DNA of 64,000 bases from the NCBI GenBank assembly GCA_011525365.1, contig WTGQ01000002.1:1539367-1603366 (forward strand), given 5' to 3'. This DNA is from Acidobacteriota bacterium (lineage in GTDB: Bacteria; Acidobacteriota; Thermoanaerobaculia; Multivoradales; Multivoraceae). Position 1 is the first letter of the stretch, and each line of letters opens with the position of its first letter. Both the position numbers and the translations under genes were made by a program. Positions 30,501 to 38,621 of the stretch are shown here, one piece after another. Below the pieces are notes generated by a model. It did not search any database. It saw only the letters and a list, made by a program, of their open reading frames with translations, and was not told the origin of the DNA.

Positions 30501-33104
30501 GTGAAGGGAGGACGCGTCGTGAGGAAGCTGATCGGTGGACTCATTCTCGTGCTTGCGGGTGTGTTGGCGGCGCCGGTACCGACCGCCGGCGCTGAACTGG
30601 ACCCCGGTCTGAGGGCCCGCGTGAACGCGCTGATCGCGGACGTCGGGCGGTCGCCGACCACCGCCGCGACCATCGCCGAGCGGATTCCGGTGCTGTGGGA
30701 GTGGGCGAATGCCGTCTCGATGCAGGGAGGGTTCGTGCCCAAGAACCTGCCGCTGGTCGCGTTCTTCGGACCGTTTCCCCGGCCCGGAACGGAACCGGCG
30801 CCGTACCAGATCGAGGCGGTGGACGACTACGTACGCCAGCTTGCCTGGCTGGACGCGGACGAGGAGGCCCTCGGCACGGTCACGCGAACCGGGTCCGAGG
30901 TGTTCGAGGCGCGGAGTTGGGCGACCCTCGAAGTCGTCTACACCGTCGGCTCGCTGGGCATGGAGGAGGGCGGCGGGATCGTCGTCTCGACGCAGGGCGC
31001 GGGTGGCTATGGTCGGCTGCAGACGGCGGATGCCGCCGCCGACCACTACGTCTCCGCCCGGGTCAGCAGGGAGGGGATTCGCCTCGAGCAGGACAGGCAC
31101 CCGATCTGGGGTCCCTACGGGGGTTTCCGTCGTCCGGCCGGTTTCCCCATGTTCCGCGTTCGCGGCGGGGATCTCGGAGCCGGCGACACGATCACCCTCA
31201 CCTACGGCGACACGTCGGGCGGTGGACGCGGCCTCGGGGTCGGCGAGTTCAGCAACGACCGGATCGCCCTGCCGATTCACGTCGACCCGGGCGACGGCCG
31301 GGTTTACGAGATGTGGCCCGCGACGTTCGAGGTCGTCGGTGGAGCGGCTGAGCGGGTCCACGGCTTCGCTCCCTCGATCGTCGGCACAGGCGAACCGTTC
31401 GTCATCTCCGTACGCGCCGAGGACCGCGCCTACAACCGCGCGACCCGCGACATTCCGGGCCTCCAGGTGTTCCGGGACGGTGAGCAGGTGGCCGAACTAC
31501 CGGCCGGGCAGGCGATCCACCTGGTGGAGTTGGTGGCCGACACGGAGGGAGTCCACCGCTACACGTTCCGCAGCCCGGACGGCGAGGTGACCGGCGCCGC
31601 CAATCCGGTGTGGGTGCGGGCGGACCCCGAACACCGCCTCTACTGGGGCGAGACCCACGGCCACTCGGGCTTCGCCGAGGGCCAGGGTACGCCGGAGGGC
31701 TACTTCGCCTTCGCCCGCGACGACGCCCGCCTCGACTTCGTCACCCTGAGCGAGCACGACATCTGGCTGACCGACGGGCTGTGGGAGCATCTGAACGAGG
31801 CGGTCCGCGAGTTTCACCATGAGGGGGAGCTGCTGGTCTTCGCCGGCTACGAGTGGACGTCGCCCCGTCAGCGCGGCGGTCACCACAACGTGTTCTTCCG
31901 CAACGTCGGCATGCAGCGGGTGGGCGTGCAGGCAGCGCCGAACCTGTCCGATCTCTATCGCGGCCTGCGCGCCGAGTACGACACGGACGACGTGCTGATC
32001 ATTCCCCACGCCCACCAGAACGGGGACTGGCGGCAGAACGACTTCGAGATGGAGAACCTGATCGAGATCATGTCCGGCCACGGTACGTTCGAGTGGTTCG
32101 GCAGCCGCTACCTTGAGCAGGGCTTCCGGGTCGGCTTCGTGTCCGCGTCGGACGACCACCGGGGCCATCCCGGCTACTCGCCCGGCCACCAGGCCGGCGC
32201 CTCCGGGCGGCGATCGAACATCTTCCAGTTCGGCGGCCTGGCGGCCGCCTGGGCGCCGGCGCGCACCACGGACGCCGTCTTCGGCGCCCTCAAGTCCCGC
32301 CGCGCCTACGCGACGACCGGCGCGCAGCGCATCGTCCTCGACGCCCGGCTGAACGGCGCCGTGATGGGCAGCGAACTGGACCAGACCGATCGCCGCGTCC
32401 TGGAGGGACGAGCCATCGGCACGGGACCGATCCGCCGGGTCGACCTGATCCGCAACGGCGAGGTCGTGGCGACGTTCGACACCCGCGGCGCGGGCGGCTC
32501 AGCGCTGCCGGAGGGCCAGTTCGAGGCCCTGGTCAGCTTCTTCTCGGAAACCTGGGTCGACATCCGGGACAACCCGCGCGGCCAGCGGCCGTGGCAGGGT
32601 ACGGTGACTGTTGAAGGCGCGAACCTGGTCAGCGGTCGTCTGACCGGGACGCCGCTGTCGGCGGATACCTTCGCGGTCGACGGCAACGCGGCGAGCTTCG
32701 ACTTCACGACCCGCGGTTCGCGGCGTTCGTTCGCGCTGGTGCTCGAGGGCGATCCGGCGGCGGTGCGGCTCAGCCTGGAGATCGCGGCCGCCGTCGAGTA
32801 CGGCACCGCGCCGACCCAGGTGCGCACGCCGCAGCAGTTCGCGGCGGCGGAGTTCACGCTTGCCCTGCCGGCGGCGCCGGGCACGTCGGCAGGCGCCCGC
32901 GGAGGCAACGAGCACGTCTTCCACGAAGGCGACTACCGCGACGGCGTCCGTGTCGACTTCCTCGAGGGCCTCCGGGACGACGTCACCTTCCGCTTCACCG
33001 ACTTCGGCGAAGAGGAGGACTGGTACTATCTCCGCGTCGAGCAGATCGACGGCCACCTCGCCTGGTCGAGCCCCTGGTGGGTCGGCGGCGAGAAGCCGCG
33101 CTAG
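30501..33104 (+). CDS. DUF3604 domain-containing protein, predicted secreted
   Basis: VRKLIGGLILVLAGVLAAPVPTAGA signal; RLYWGETHGHSGFAEGQGTPEGYFAFARDDARLDFVTLSEHD. Confidence 0.9.
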   Translation: MKGGRVVRKLIGGLILVLAGVLAAPVPTAGAELDPGLRARVNALIADVGRSPTTAATIAERIPVLWEWANAVSMQGGFVPKNLPLVAFFGPFPRPGTEPAPYQIEAVDDYVRQLAWLDADEEALGTVTRTGSEVFEARSWATLEVVYTVGSLGMEEGGGIVVSTQGAGGYGRLQTADAAADHYVSARVSREGIRLEQDRHPIWGPYGGFRRPAGFPMFRVRGGDLGAGDTITLTYGDTSGGGRGLGVGEFSNDRIALPIHVDPGDGRVYEMWPATFEVVGGAAERVHGFAPSIVGTGEPFVISVRAEDRAYNRATRDIPGLQVFRDGEQVAELPAGQAIHLVELVADTEGVHRYTFRSPDGEVTGAANPVWVRADPEHRLYWGETHGHSGFAEGQGTPEGYFAFARDDARLDFVTLSEHDIWLTDGLWEHLNEAVREFHHEGELLVFAGYEWTSPRQRGGHHNVFFRNVGMQRVGVQAAPNLSDLYRGLRAEYDTDDVLIIPHAHQNGDWRQNDFEMENLIEIMSGHGTFEWFGSRYLEQGFRVGFVSASDDHRGHPGYSPGHQAGASGRRSNIFQFGGLAAAWAPARTTDAVFGALKSRRAYATTGAQRIVLDARLNGAVMGSELDQTDRRVLEGRAIGTGPIRRVDLIRNGEVVATFDTRGAGGSALPEGQFEALVSFFSETWVDIRDNPRGQRPWQGTVTVEGANLVSGRLTGTPLSADTFAVDGNAASFDFTTRGSRRSFALVLEGDPAAVRLSLEIAAAVEYGTAPTQVRTPQQFAAAEFTLALPAAPGTSAGARGGNEHVFHEGDYRDGVRVDFLEGLRDDVTFRFTDFGEEEDWYYLRVEQIDGHLAWSSPWWVGGEKPR

Positions 33105-33106
33105 GT

Positions 33107-34264
33107 GTGACGGAGGCGGCCGGGCTCTACGTCCACACTCCGTTTTGTTCGGCGGTCTGTCCTTACTGCGACTTCGCGGTGGCGCGGGGTGGCGGGGCGG
33201 ATCGGGAGCGGTTCGTGGCCGCTCTGTCCAGGGAGATCGAGAATCGGTCGGGTCGGAACGAAGGCGCCTTCGAGTCCGCTCGGTTCGACACGGTGTACTT
33301 CGGGGGCGGTACGCCGTCGGCTTTGAGCGTGGAGCAGCTTGGGGCGATTCGGCGGCGACTGGTCGGGACGTTCGCGATCGATCCGGAGGCTGAATGGACA
33401 ATCGAGGTGAATCCGGAGGATGCCTCGGCTGAGTCGTTGGCGCGGTGGCGCGAGCTTGGTTTCGATCGGATCAGCCTGGGGCTGCAGGCTCTGGACGACC
33501 GGGCGTTGCGGTTTCTCGGCCGGCGGCATGACGCGGCGGCGTCGCGTGAGTGCGTTGAACGGGCGCGGGAGGCGGGTTTCCGGTCGGTGTCGGTCGACCT
33601 GATCTACTCCCTGCCCGGATTCGATGCCGGTTGGTGGCTCGAGACGCTGGATGAGGTGGGGGCGCTCGGGCCGGATCACCTCTCCTGCTACGAGCTGACC
33701 ATCCACCACGGTACGCCGTTCGGCCGCCGGCGGGACGCGGGCCGGCTGCGGGAAACCGGCGAGGACGAGCGGGCCGCGAACTTCGTGGCTACTCACCGTC
33801 GCCTCGCGGAGCTCGGCTACGAGGGGTACGAGGTTTCGAACTTCGCCCGCCGCGAGGCGGATCGGAGTCGCCACAACCGGAAGTACTGGCGGCACCAGCC
33901 CTACCTGGGGCTGGGACCCTCCTCGCACTCCTTCGCCGGTCGCAGGCGTTGGTGGAACGTCGCTCCGTGGAAGGACTGGAGCGCCGCGGTAGCGGGCGGC
34001 GACTCGCCCGTGGCCGGCTGCGAGAAGCTGACCGACCACCAGTTGTTGCTGGAGGCCGTGATGATGGGACTTCGCCAGCGGTCCGGTGTCGACTGCGCCG
34101 CCCTGGAGCGGCGCTTCGGCACTGATCCGGCCGCTGGCGCCGCCGGGCAGATCGAAGCCTGGGAGAAGGCGGGCTGGCTCCGCGTGCGCGGTCGTCGCCT
34201 GGAGCCGACCCTCGAGGGCATGGCGCGGGCCGACCGCCTGGCGGGGGAGTGGAGGTTGCCCTAG
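33107..34264 (+). CDS. hemW: radical SAM family heme chaperone HemW
   Basis: GLYVHTPFCSAVCPYCDFAV (CxxxCxxC), VYFGGGTPSALS, EVNPEDASAESL, RKYWRHQPYLGLGPSSHSF; GTG start 33107. Confidence 0.92.
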   Translation: MTEAAGLYVHTPFCSAVCPYCDFAVARGGGADRERFVAALSREIENRSGRNEGAFESARFDTVYFGGGTPSALSVEQLGAIRRRLVGTFAIDPEAEWTIEVNPEDASAESLARWRELGFDRISLGLQALDDRALRFLGRRHDAAASRECVERAREAGFRSVSVDLIYSLPGFDAGWWLETLDEVGALGPDHLSCYELTIHHGTPFGRRRDAGRLRETGEDERAANFVATHRRLAELGYEGYEVSNFARREADRSRHNRKYWRHQPYLGLGPSSHSFAGRRRWWNVAPWKDWSAAVAGGDSPVAGCEKLTDHQLLLEAVMMGLRQRSGVDCAALERRFGTDPAAGAAGQIEAWEKAGWLRVRGRRLEPTLEGMARADRLAGEWRLP

Positions 34265-35910
34265 CGGAAGACCGACGCTTCAAGTTCCACGTCGGCGCTC
34301 TGCCACGCCTTCACGAAACGCTCCTCCACTGCGTCCGCTTCCTGCTCCCGGTCCTGTGCGCGCAGGGCCTCCGCGAGGCCGAACAGGGACCAGCCGTTGT
34401 GCGGGTTGTGCTCCAGGTCGCGGCGGTAGACGGCTTCGGCCTCGGTGGCCCGTCCGGCTTCGAGCAGCACTGCGCCGAGGGACTGGCGCACGGGATAGTG
34501 GAAGGATGGCGGTTCGGCGTAGCGGAGGCTGTCCTGGAGTGCGACTGCCGAGCGCATCTCGTCGATCGCCCGGCCCATCCGGCCTCGTGCCGCCTGGATC
34601 TCGCCGGCGAGCAGGTGCTCGGTCAGGCGCACCAGGTTGGAGCCGGTGGCGAACGAGATGCTCAGCTCCGAGAGTTCGGGGCTTCGCCGCAGCTTGCCGA
34701 GCGCCTTGAGGTGCCGCCTGGCGCCGCGCGGATCGCCGCCCGCGGCCAAAGCCAGCCCCTGGGCGTAGTGCCACATCGCGGTCTGGAAGGTCTGGCCGGC
34801 GGGAGGTCGCGGGGTGTCGAGCACCTCCTGCCAGCGGCCGAAGCGGACGCGGGCGAACAGCGGCGTCGCCAGGTAGTTCTGGAGGAAGGCGAGAGTCGGA
34901 GCGAGTTCGACCGGGACTTCATCAGCCAGGTGGTCGGCAGTCTCGATCGCGAGTTCGGCGCGGCCGCCGAAGGTGGCGGAGGCCCACAGGAAGTGGATGT
35001 TGTGGGGGTAGTAGCCGACCGCGTAGAGCCCCTGGGCGTTGCACTGTGCGATGTAGTCGACATCGGCGGCGATCGCGCGCTGGTTGGACTCGACCGCGTC
35101 GTCGTAGCGGCCGACGCGGATGTAGATGTGAGCCGGCATGTGGACCAGGTGGCCGGCAGCCGGCATCAGCTTGCCGAGGGCGTCGGCGCTCGGCTCGGCG
35201 AGCAGCGGTTCCCGGGCTTCCATCAGGTGGATGTAGTAGTGGTGGGCGCCCGGGTGGTCGGGATGGGCCGCCATCACTCGCTCGAGGAGTTCCTTCGCCT
35301 CCAGGGTTCCCGGCTGCGCCTCGCCGCCGCGCCAGTAGTCCCAGGGCATCGTGTTCATGATCGCCGCGGCGTGCAGGGTGGCCGCTTCCGGGTCGTCCGG
35401 GAAGCGCTTCGCGACCGCCGCGATGGCGTCGACCCACGCCGCGTCGAACGCCGGCCGGTCGGCGTCCTCGTCGGCGGAGTAGCGGCTCGCCAGAGCGTCG
35501 ATCAGGGCCTGCTCCCGCTCGTTTCCGTTGGCGCGCCGTTCCTGGGCCTGCTCCAGGCTGGCCAGGGCCTGGAGTTCGCGCTCGCGCGGCATCCCGTCGT
35601 TCAGGTTGCGGCCCAGGGCCAGCGCCTTGCCCCAGTACGGCATCGGCGCCTCCGGGTCGAGCCGCGAAGCTTCGTCGAAGGCCCGGATCGCCTCGTCGTG
35701 GTTGAACGCGTAGACGAGTCGCAGTCCCTGATCGAAGAAGCGCTGCGCCGCCTCCGACGAGGTCGTGATGGCGTAGTGCAGGTCGCCCAGACCTTCCAGC
35801 GTTGGCGCGAGCGGCTCTCCGGCGTCGTCGGCTGCGATCGCGGAGACGCCGACTAACGGAATCGTGAACCCGACGATGAGGGTTCGCAGAGTGCGTGTGC
35901 TGGTCCTCAT
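34261..35910 (-). CDS. tetratricopeptide repeat protein, signal peptide
   Basis: FNHDEAIRAFDEASRLDPEAPMPYWGKALALGRNLN; HLVHMPAHIYIRVGRYDDAVESNQRAIAAD; 549 aa from ATG 35910. Confidence 0.88.
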   Translation of the reverse strand: MRTSTRTLRTLIVGFTIPLVGVSAIAADDAGEPLAPTLEGLGDLHYAITTSSEAAQRFFDQGLRLVYAFNHDEAIRAFDEASRLDPEAPMPYWGKALALGRNLNDGMPRERELQALASLEQAQERRANGNEREQALIDALASRYSADEDADRPAFDAAWVDAIAAVAKRFPDDPEAATLHAAAIMNTMPWDYWRGGEAQPGTLEAKELLERVMAAHPDHPGAHHYYIHLMEAREPLLAEPSADALGKLMPAAGHLVHMPAHIYIRVGRYDDAVESNQRAIAADVDYIAQCNAQGLYAVGYYPHNIHFLWASATFGGRAELAIETADHLADEVPVELAPTLAFLQNYLATPLFARVRFGRWQEVLDTPRPPAGQTFQTAMWHYAQGLALAAGGDPRGARRHLKALGKLRRSPELSELSISFATGSNLVRLTEHLLAGEIQAARGRMGRAIDEMRSAVALQDSLRYAEPPSFHYPVRQSLGAVLLEAGRATEAEAVYRRDLEHNPHNGWSLFGLAEALRAQDREQEADAVEERFVKAWQSADVELEASVFR

Positions 35911-35970
35911 GGCGGTCAGAGTAACAGCGGCGGCCGAACGACAGTAGCATCCGCTCCCGGTGGGTAAGGC

Positions 35971-36978
35971 ATGGCGCGAATCGCAGTTCTGACCGGAGGT
36001 TCGACGCCGGAGCGGACGGTCGCCCTGGCCGGCGCGGCCAAGGTCTCGGCCGCGCTCCGCGCCCGCGGCCACGACGTCACCGTCTTCGACACGATCGAAC
36101 CGGGCCCCCTCGACGCCGAACTGGAACGGCAGCGTCTGGGCCGGGCCGTCGGCACCCGCCCGCCGTCCCTGGCCGAACTGCGCGAGCTGGAAGCTCGGGA
36201 AGACCTGCCGGCCCTGGTCGCGGGCGACCTCGGAAACCACGACGCCGTCTTCCTCGTGCTCCACGGCCGCCAGGGCGAGGGCGGCGACATCCAGGAGCTT
36301 CTGGAGGCCGCCGGTATCGCCTTCACCGGAAGCGACGCCCGCGGCAGCCGGCTGGCGATGGACAAGGACCGGAGCAAGCGTCGCTTCCGCGATGCCGGCA
36401 TTCCAACTCCCGACTGGCTGACCTGGCAGGCCCGGCAATCCGATATCGAACAACTCGGCCTGCCCCTGATCGTCAAGCCGTCACGGGTGGGCTCGACGGT
36501 CGGGCTGACCCTCATGTCGGATCTCCTCGACCTCGACTCGGCGGTCGGCAAGGCCCTGACCTTCGACGACCAGGTGATCCTCGAGCGGTTCCTGCCGGGA
36601 CGGGAGTACACCGTCGGCGTGCTGGACGGCCAGGCCCTGGGCGTCGGCGAGATCATCTCGCCGGGCGTGATCTTCGACTTCCACAGCAAGTACACGCCGG
36701 GCCGGGCCCAGGAACTCTTCCCGGCGGAGGTCGACCCGGGTCTCGAGCAACGCCTTCGCGAACTCGCCCTCGCGGCCCACGAGGCGCTGGCCCTCCGCGA
36801 CTTCTCACGGGTCGATTTCCGTCTCGACGCAGCCGGCAACCCCTACTGCCTCGAAGTCAACACCCTGCCGGGCATGACGCCCACCAGCCTCCTCCCACAG
36901 TCTGCAGCAGTCTTCGGGATCTCCTTCGAAGACCTCTGCGACCGAATGATCCGCCTGGCCCTCGGCCGCGCTCCGTAG
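35971..36978 (+). CDS. ddl: D-alanine--D-alanine ligase
   Basis: FLVLHGRQGEGGDIQELLEAAGIAFTGS, IVKPSRVGSTVG, EVNTLPGMTPTSLLPQ. Confidence 0.93.
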   Translation: MARIAVLTGGSTPERTVALAGAAKVSAALRARGHDVTVFDTIEPGPLDAELERQRLGRAVGTRPPSLAELRELEAREDLPALVAGDLGNHDAVFLVLHGRQGEGGDIQELLEAAGIAFTGSDARGSRLAMDKDRSKRRFRDAGIPTPDWLTWQARQSDIEQLGLPLIVKPSRVGSTVGLTLMSDLLDLDSAVGKALTFDDQVILERFLPGREYTVGVLDGQALGVGEIISPGVIFDFHSKYTPGRAQELFPAEVDPGLEQRLRELALAAHEALALRDFSRVDFRLDAAGNPYCLEVNTLPGMTPTSLLPQSAAVFGISFEDLCDRMIRLALGRAP

Positions 36979-36987
36979 CCGCCGGCG

Positions 36988-38169
36988 CTACGCCGTAGCC
37001 GACCGCGGCCGGCGCAGGACGCGGTCGAGCGCCCCGCGCAGATCAGCCACCAGGTCGTCCGCGTGCTCGATGCCGATCGAGAGCCGCAGAAGCTGGTCGC
37101 TGATGCCGGCCGCGGCGCGAGCTTCCGCCGTCATCGAGGCGTGGCTCATCGTGGCCGGGTGGGAGATCAGACTCTCGACGCCGCCGAGGGACTCGGCGAA
37201 GGAGAAGCACGTCAGGTGCGAGACCAGGTGGGCTACGTCGCCAGTGTCGCCTCGGAGGTCGAAGCTCGCCATGGCGCCGAAGCCGTCCTGCTGCCGGCTT
37301 GCGATCTTGTGGCCGGGATGGTCCGGCAGGCTCGGATGGTAGACGCGCTCGACGGCGGGATGCTCACGGAGCATCCCGACGACAGCGAGCGCGTTCTCCT
37401 CGTGGCAGCGCAGACGACTGTGCAGGGTGCGCAGCCCGCGCAGGGTCAGGTAGCTGTCGAAAGGCGCTCCGGCTACGCCCATCATGTTCGCCCACTCCTC
37501 GAAGAACTCGTGGAGCTCGGGACTCGCCGCGATGACCGCGCCGCCGACGACGTCGCTGTGGCCGTTCAGGTACTTGGTCGTCGAGTGGATCACCACGTCG
37601 GCGCCCCGTTCGATGGGCCTTTGGAGCGCCGGCGACATGAACGTGTTGTCGGCCACGACCAGCGCGCCGGCCTGCTTCGCGTGCCGGCACACGGCTTCCA
37701 GATCGGTGATCCGGAGCAGCGGGTTGCTGGGCGTCTCGACCAGGACCAGCTTCGGACGGGAGGCGAGAGCCGCCGCCATTTCCTGCCGGTTCGTGAGGTC
37801 GACGAAGTCGACTTCGAGCAGGCCGCGCTGCTGGTAGCGGTCCAGGAGCCGGAAGGTGCCGCCGTAGCAGTCGTGGGCGGCGACGATGCGGTTTCCGGGG
37901 TCCAGCAATTGGCAGGCCAGGGTGACGGCCGCCATGCCGGAGGCGGTGACGACCGCGCCGTGTCCGCCTTCGGCCCCGGCGAGCGCATCCGCGAGGGCCG
38001 AGCGCGTCGGGTTGCCGGAACGCGTGTAGTCGTAGGGACGTTTGCCGTCCAGCCCGGCGAACGTGAAGTTGGCCGAGAGATGCAGCGGCGGAACGACCGC
38101 TCCGTGGTGTTCGTCGGTGGCGAGCGCCGCGCGGACGGCGCGGGTTGCCGGGTCGTGGTTCTTTGTCAT
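36988..38169 (-). CDS. metB: cystathionine gamma-synthase / trans-sulfuration PLP enzyme
   Basis: YDYTRSGNPTRSALADALAGAEGG, VIHSTTKYLNGHSDVVGGA, SLGGVESLISHPATMSHASM; SAM-I riboswitch upstream supports a methionine-pathway role. Confidence 0.9.
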   Translation of the reverse strand: MTKNHDPATRAVRAALATDEHHGAVVPPLHLSANFTFAGLDGKRPYDYTRSGNPTRSALADALAGAEGGHGAVVTASGMAAVTLACQLLDPGNRIVAAHDCYGGTFRLLDRYQQRGLLEVDFVDLTNRQEMAAALASRPKLVLVETPSNPLLRITDLEAVCRHAKQAGALVVADNTFMSPALQRPIERGADVVIHSTTKYLNGHSDVVGGAVIAASPELHEFFEEWANMMGVAGAPFDSYLTLRGLRTLHSRLRCHEENALAVVGMLREHPAVERVYHPSLPDHPGHKIASRQQDGFGAMASFDLRGDTGDVAHLVSHLTCFSFAESLGGVESLISHPATMSHASMTAEARAAAGISDQLLRLSIGIEHADDLVADLRGALDRVLRRPRSATA

Positions 38170-38225
38170 GTGAGTCTCCGGTCGAAAGGGAGTTGGGTGG
38201 GTCCCGCAGGCAGGACTAGTCAACG

Positions 38226-38252
38226 CTCTCTCGAGAAGACTTCTACGGAGAG
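38226..38252 (-). promoter_or_regulatory. candidate expression-platform hairpin between SAM riboswitch and metB
   Basis: CTCTC-tcg-AGAA-gac-TTCT-acg-GAGAG, 5+4 bp stem with 3x3 internal loop; no poly-U. Confidence 0.35.
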
Positions 38253-38293
38253 TGAACCGGAGGAGGCGCCGAAACCGCTTGCGCGGCTCGTTG

Positions 38294-38419
38294 ACTCATC
38301 TCTCGGCAAGCCCCGCCCGAGGGCGGAACTCCCGTAGGAGTTGGCACCTCCCGGGGTTGCGAAGCCCCGGTGGTTGCCCCGGCGTCGACGGGCCTGTCCC
38401 TCAGCCGGTCTCGATGAGT
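38294..38419 (-). promoter_or_regulatory. SAM-I (S-box, RF00162-type) riboswitch upstream of metB
   Basis: Minus-strand ACTCATCGAGACCGGCTGAGGGACAGGCCCGTCGACGCCGGGGCAACCACCGGGGCTTCGCAACCCCGGGAGGTGCCAACTCC...CCGAGAGATGAGT; P1 pairing ACTCATC/GATGAGT and conserved GAGGGAC-GGCCC, GGCAACC, GGTGCCAACTCC blocks. Confidence 0.9.
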
Positions 38420-38621
38420 TGCCCCGGTCACGGCGAACCGCACCGGAGCGGGCGCATGCTAGCAGACCGTACTTCCCGGTTGGTCGCCTCGCGGAGTTCG
38501 CGCGGTGCTATGCTGCCAGCGACCCCACTGATCCGAATTCGACGGCAGACGCCGTTTGGTTTTCTTGACTCGGTTGCCCCGCACCTCCGCTCCGGGGGTG
38601 CATAACGGAAGGAGGCGCTGG

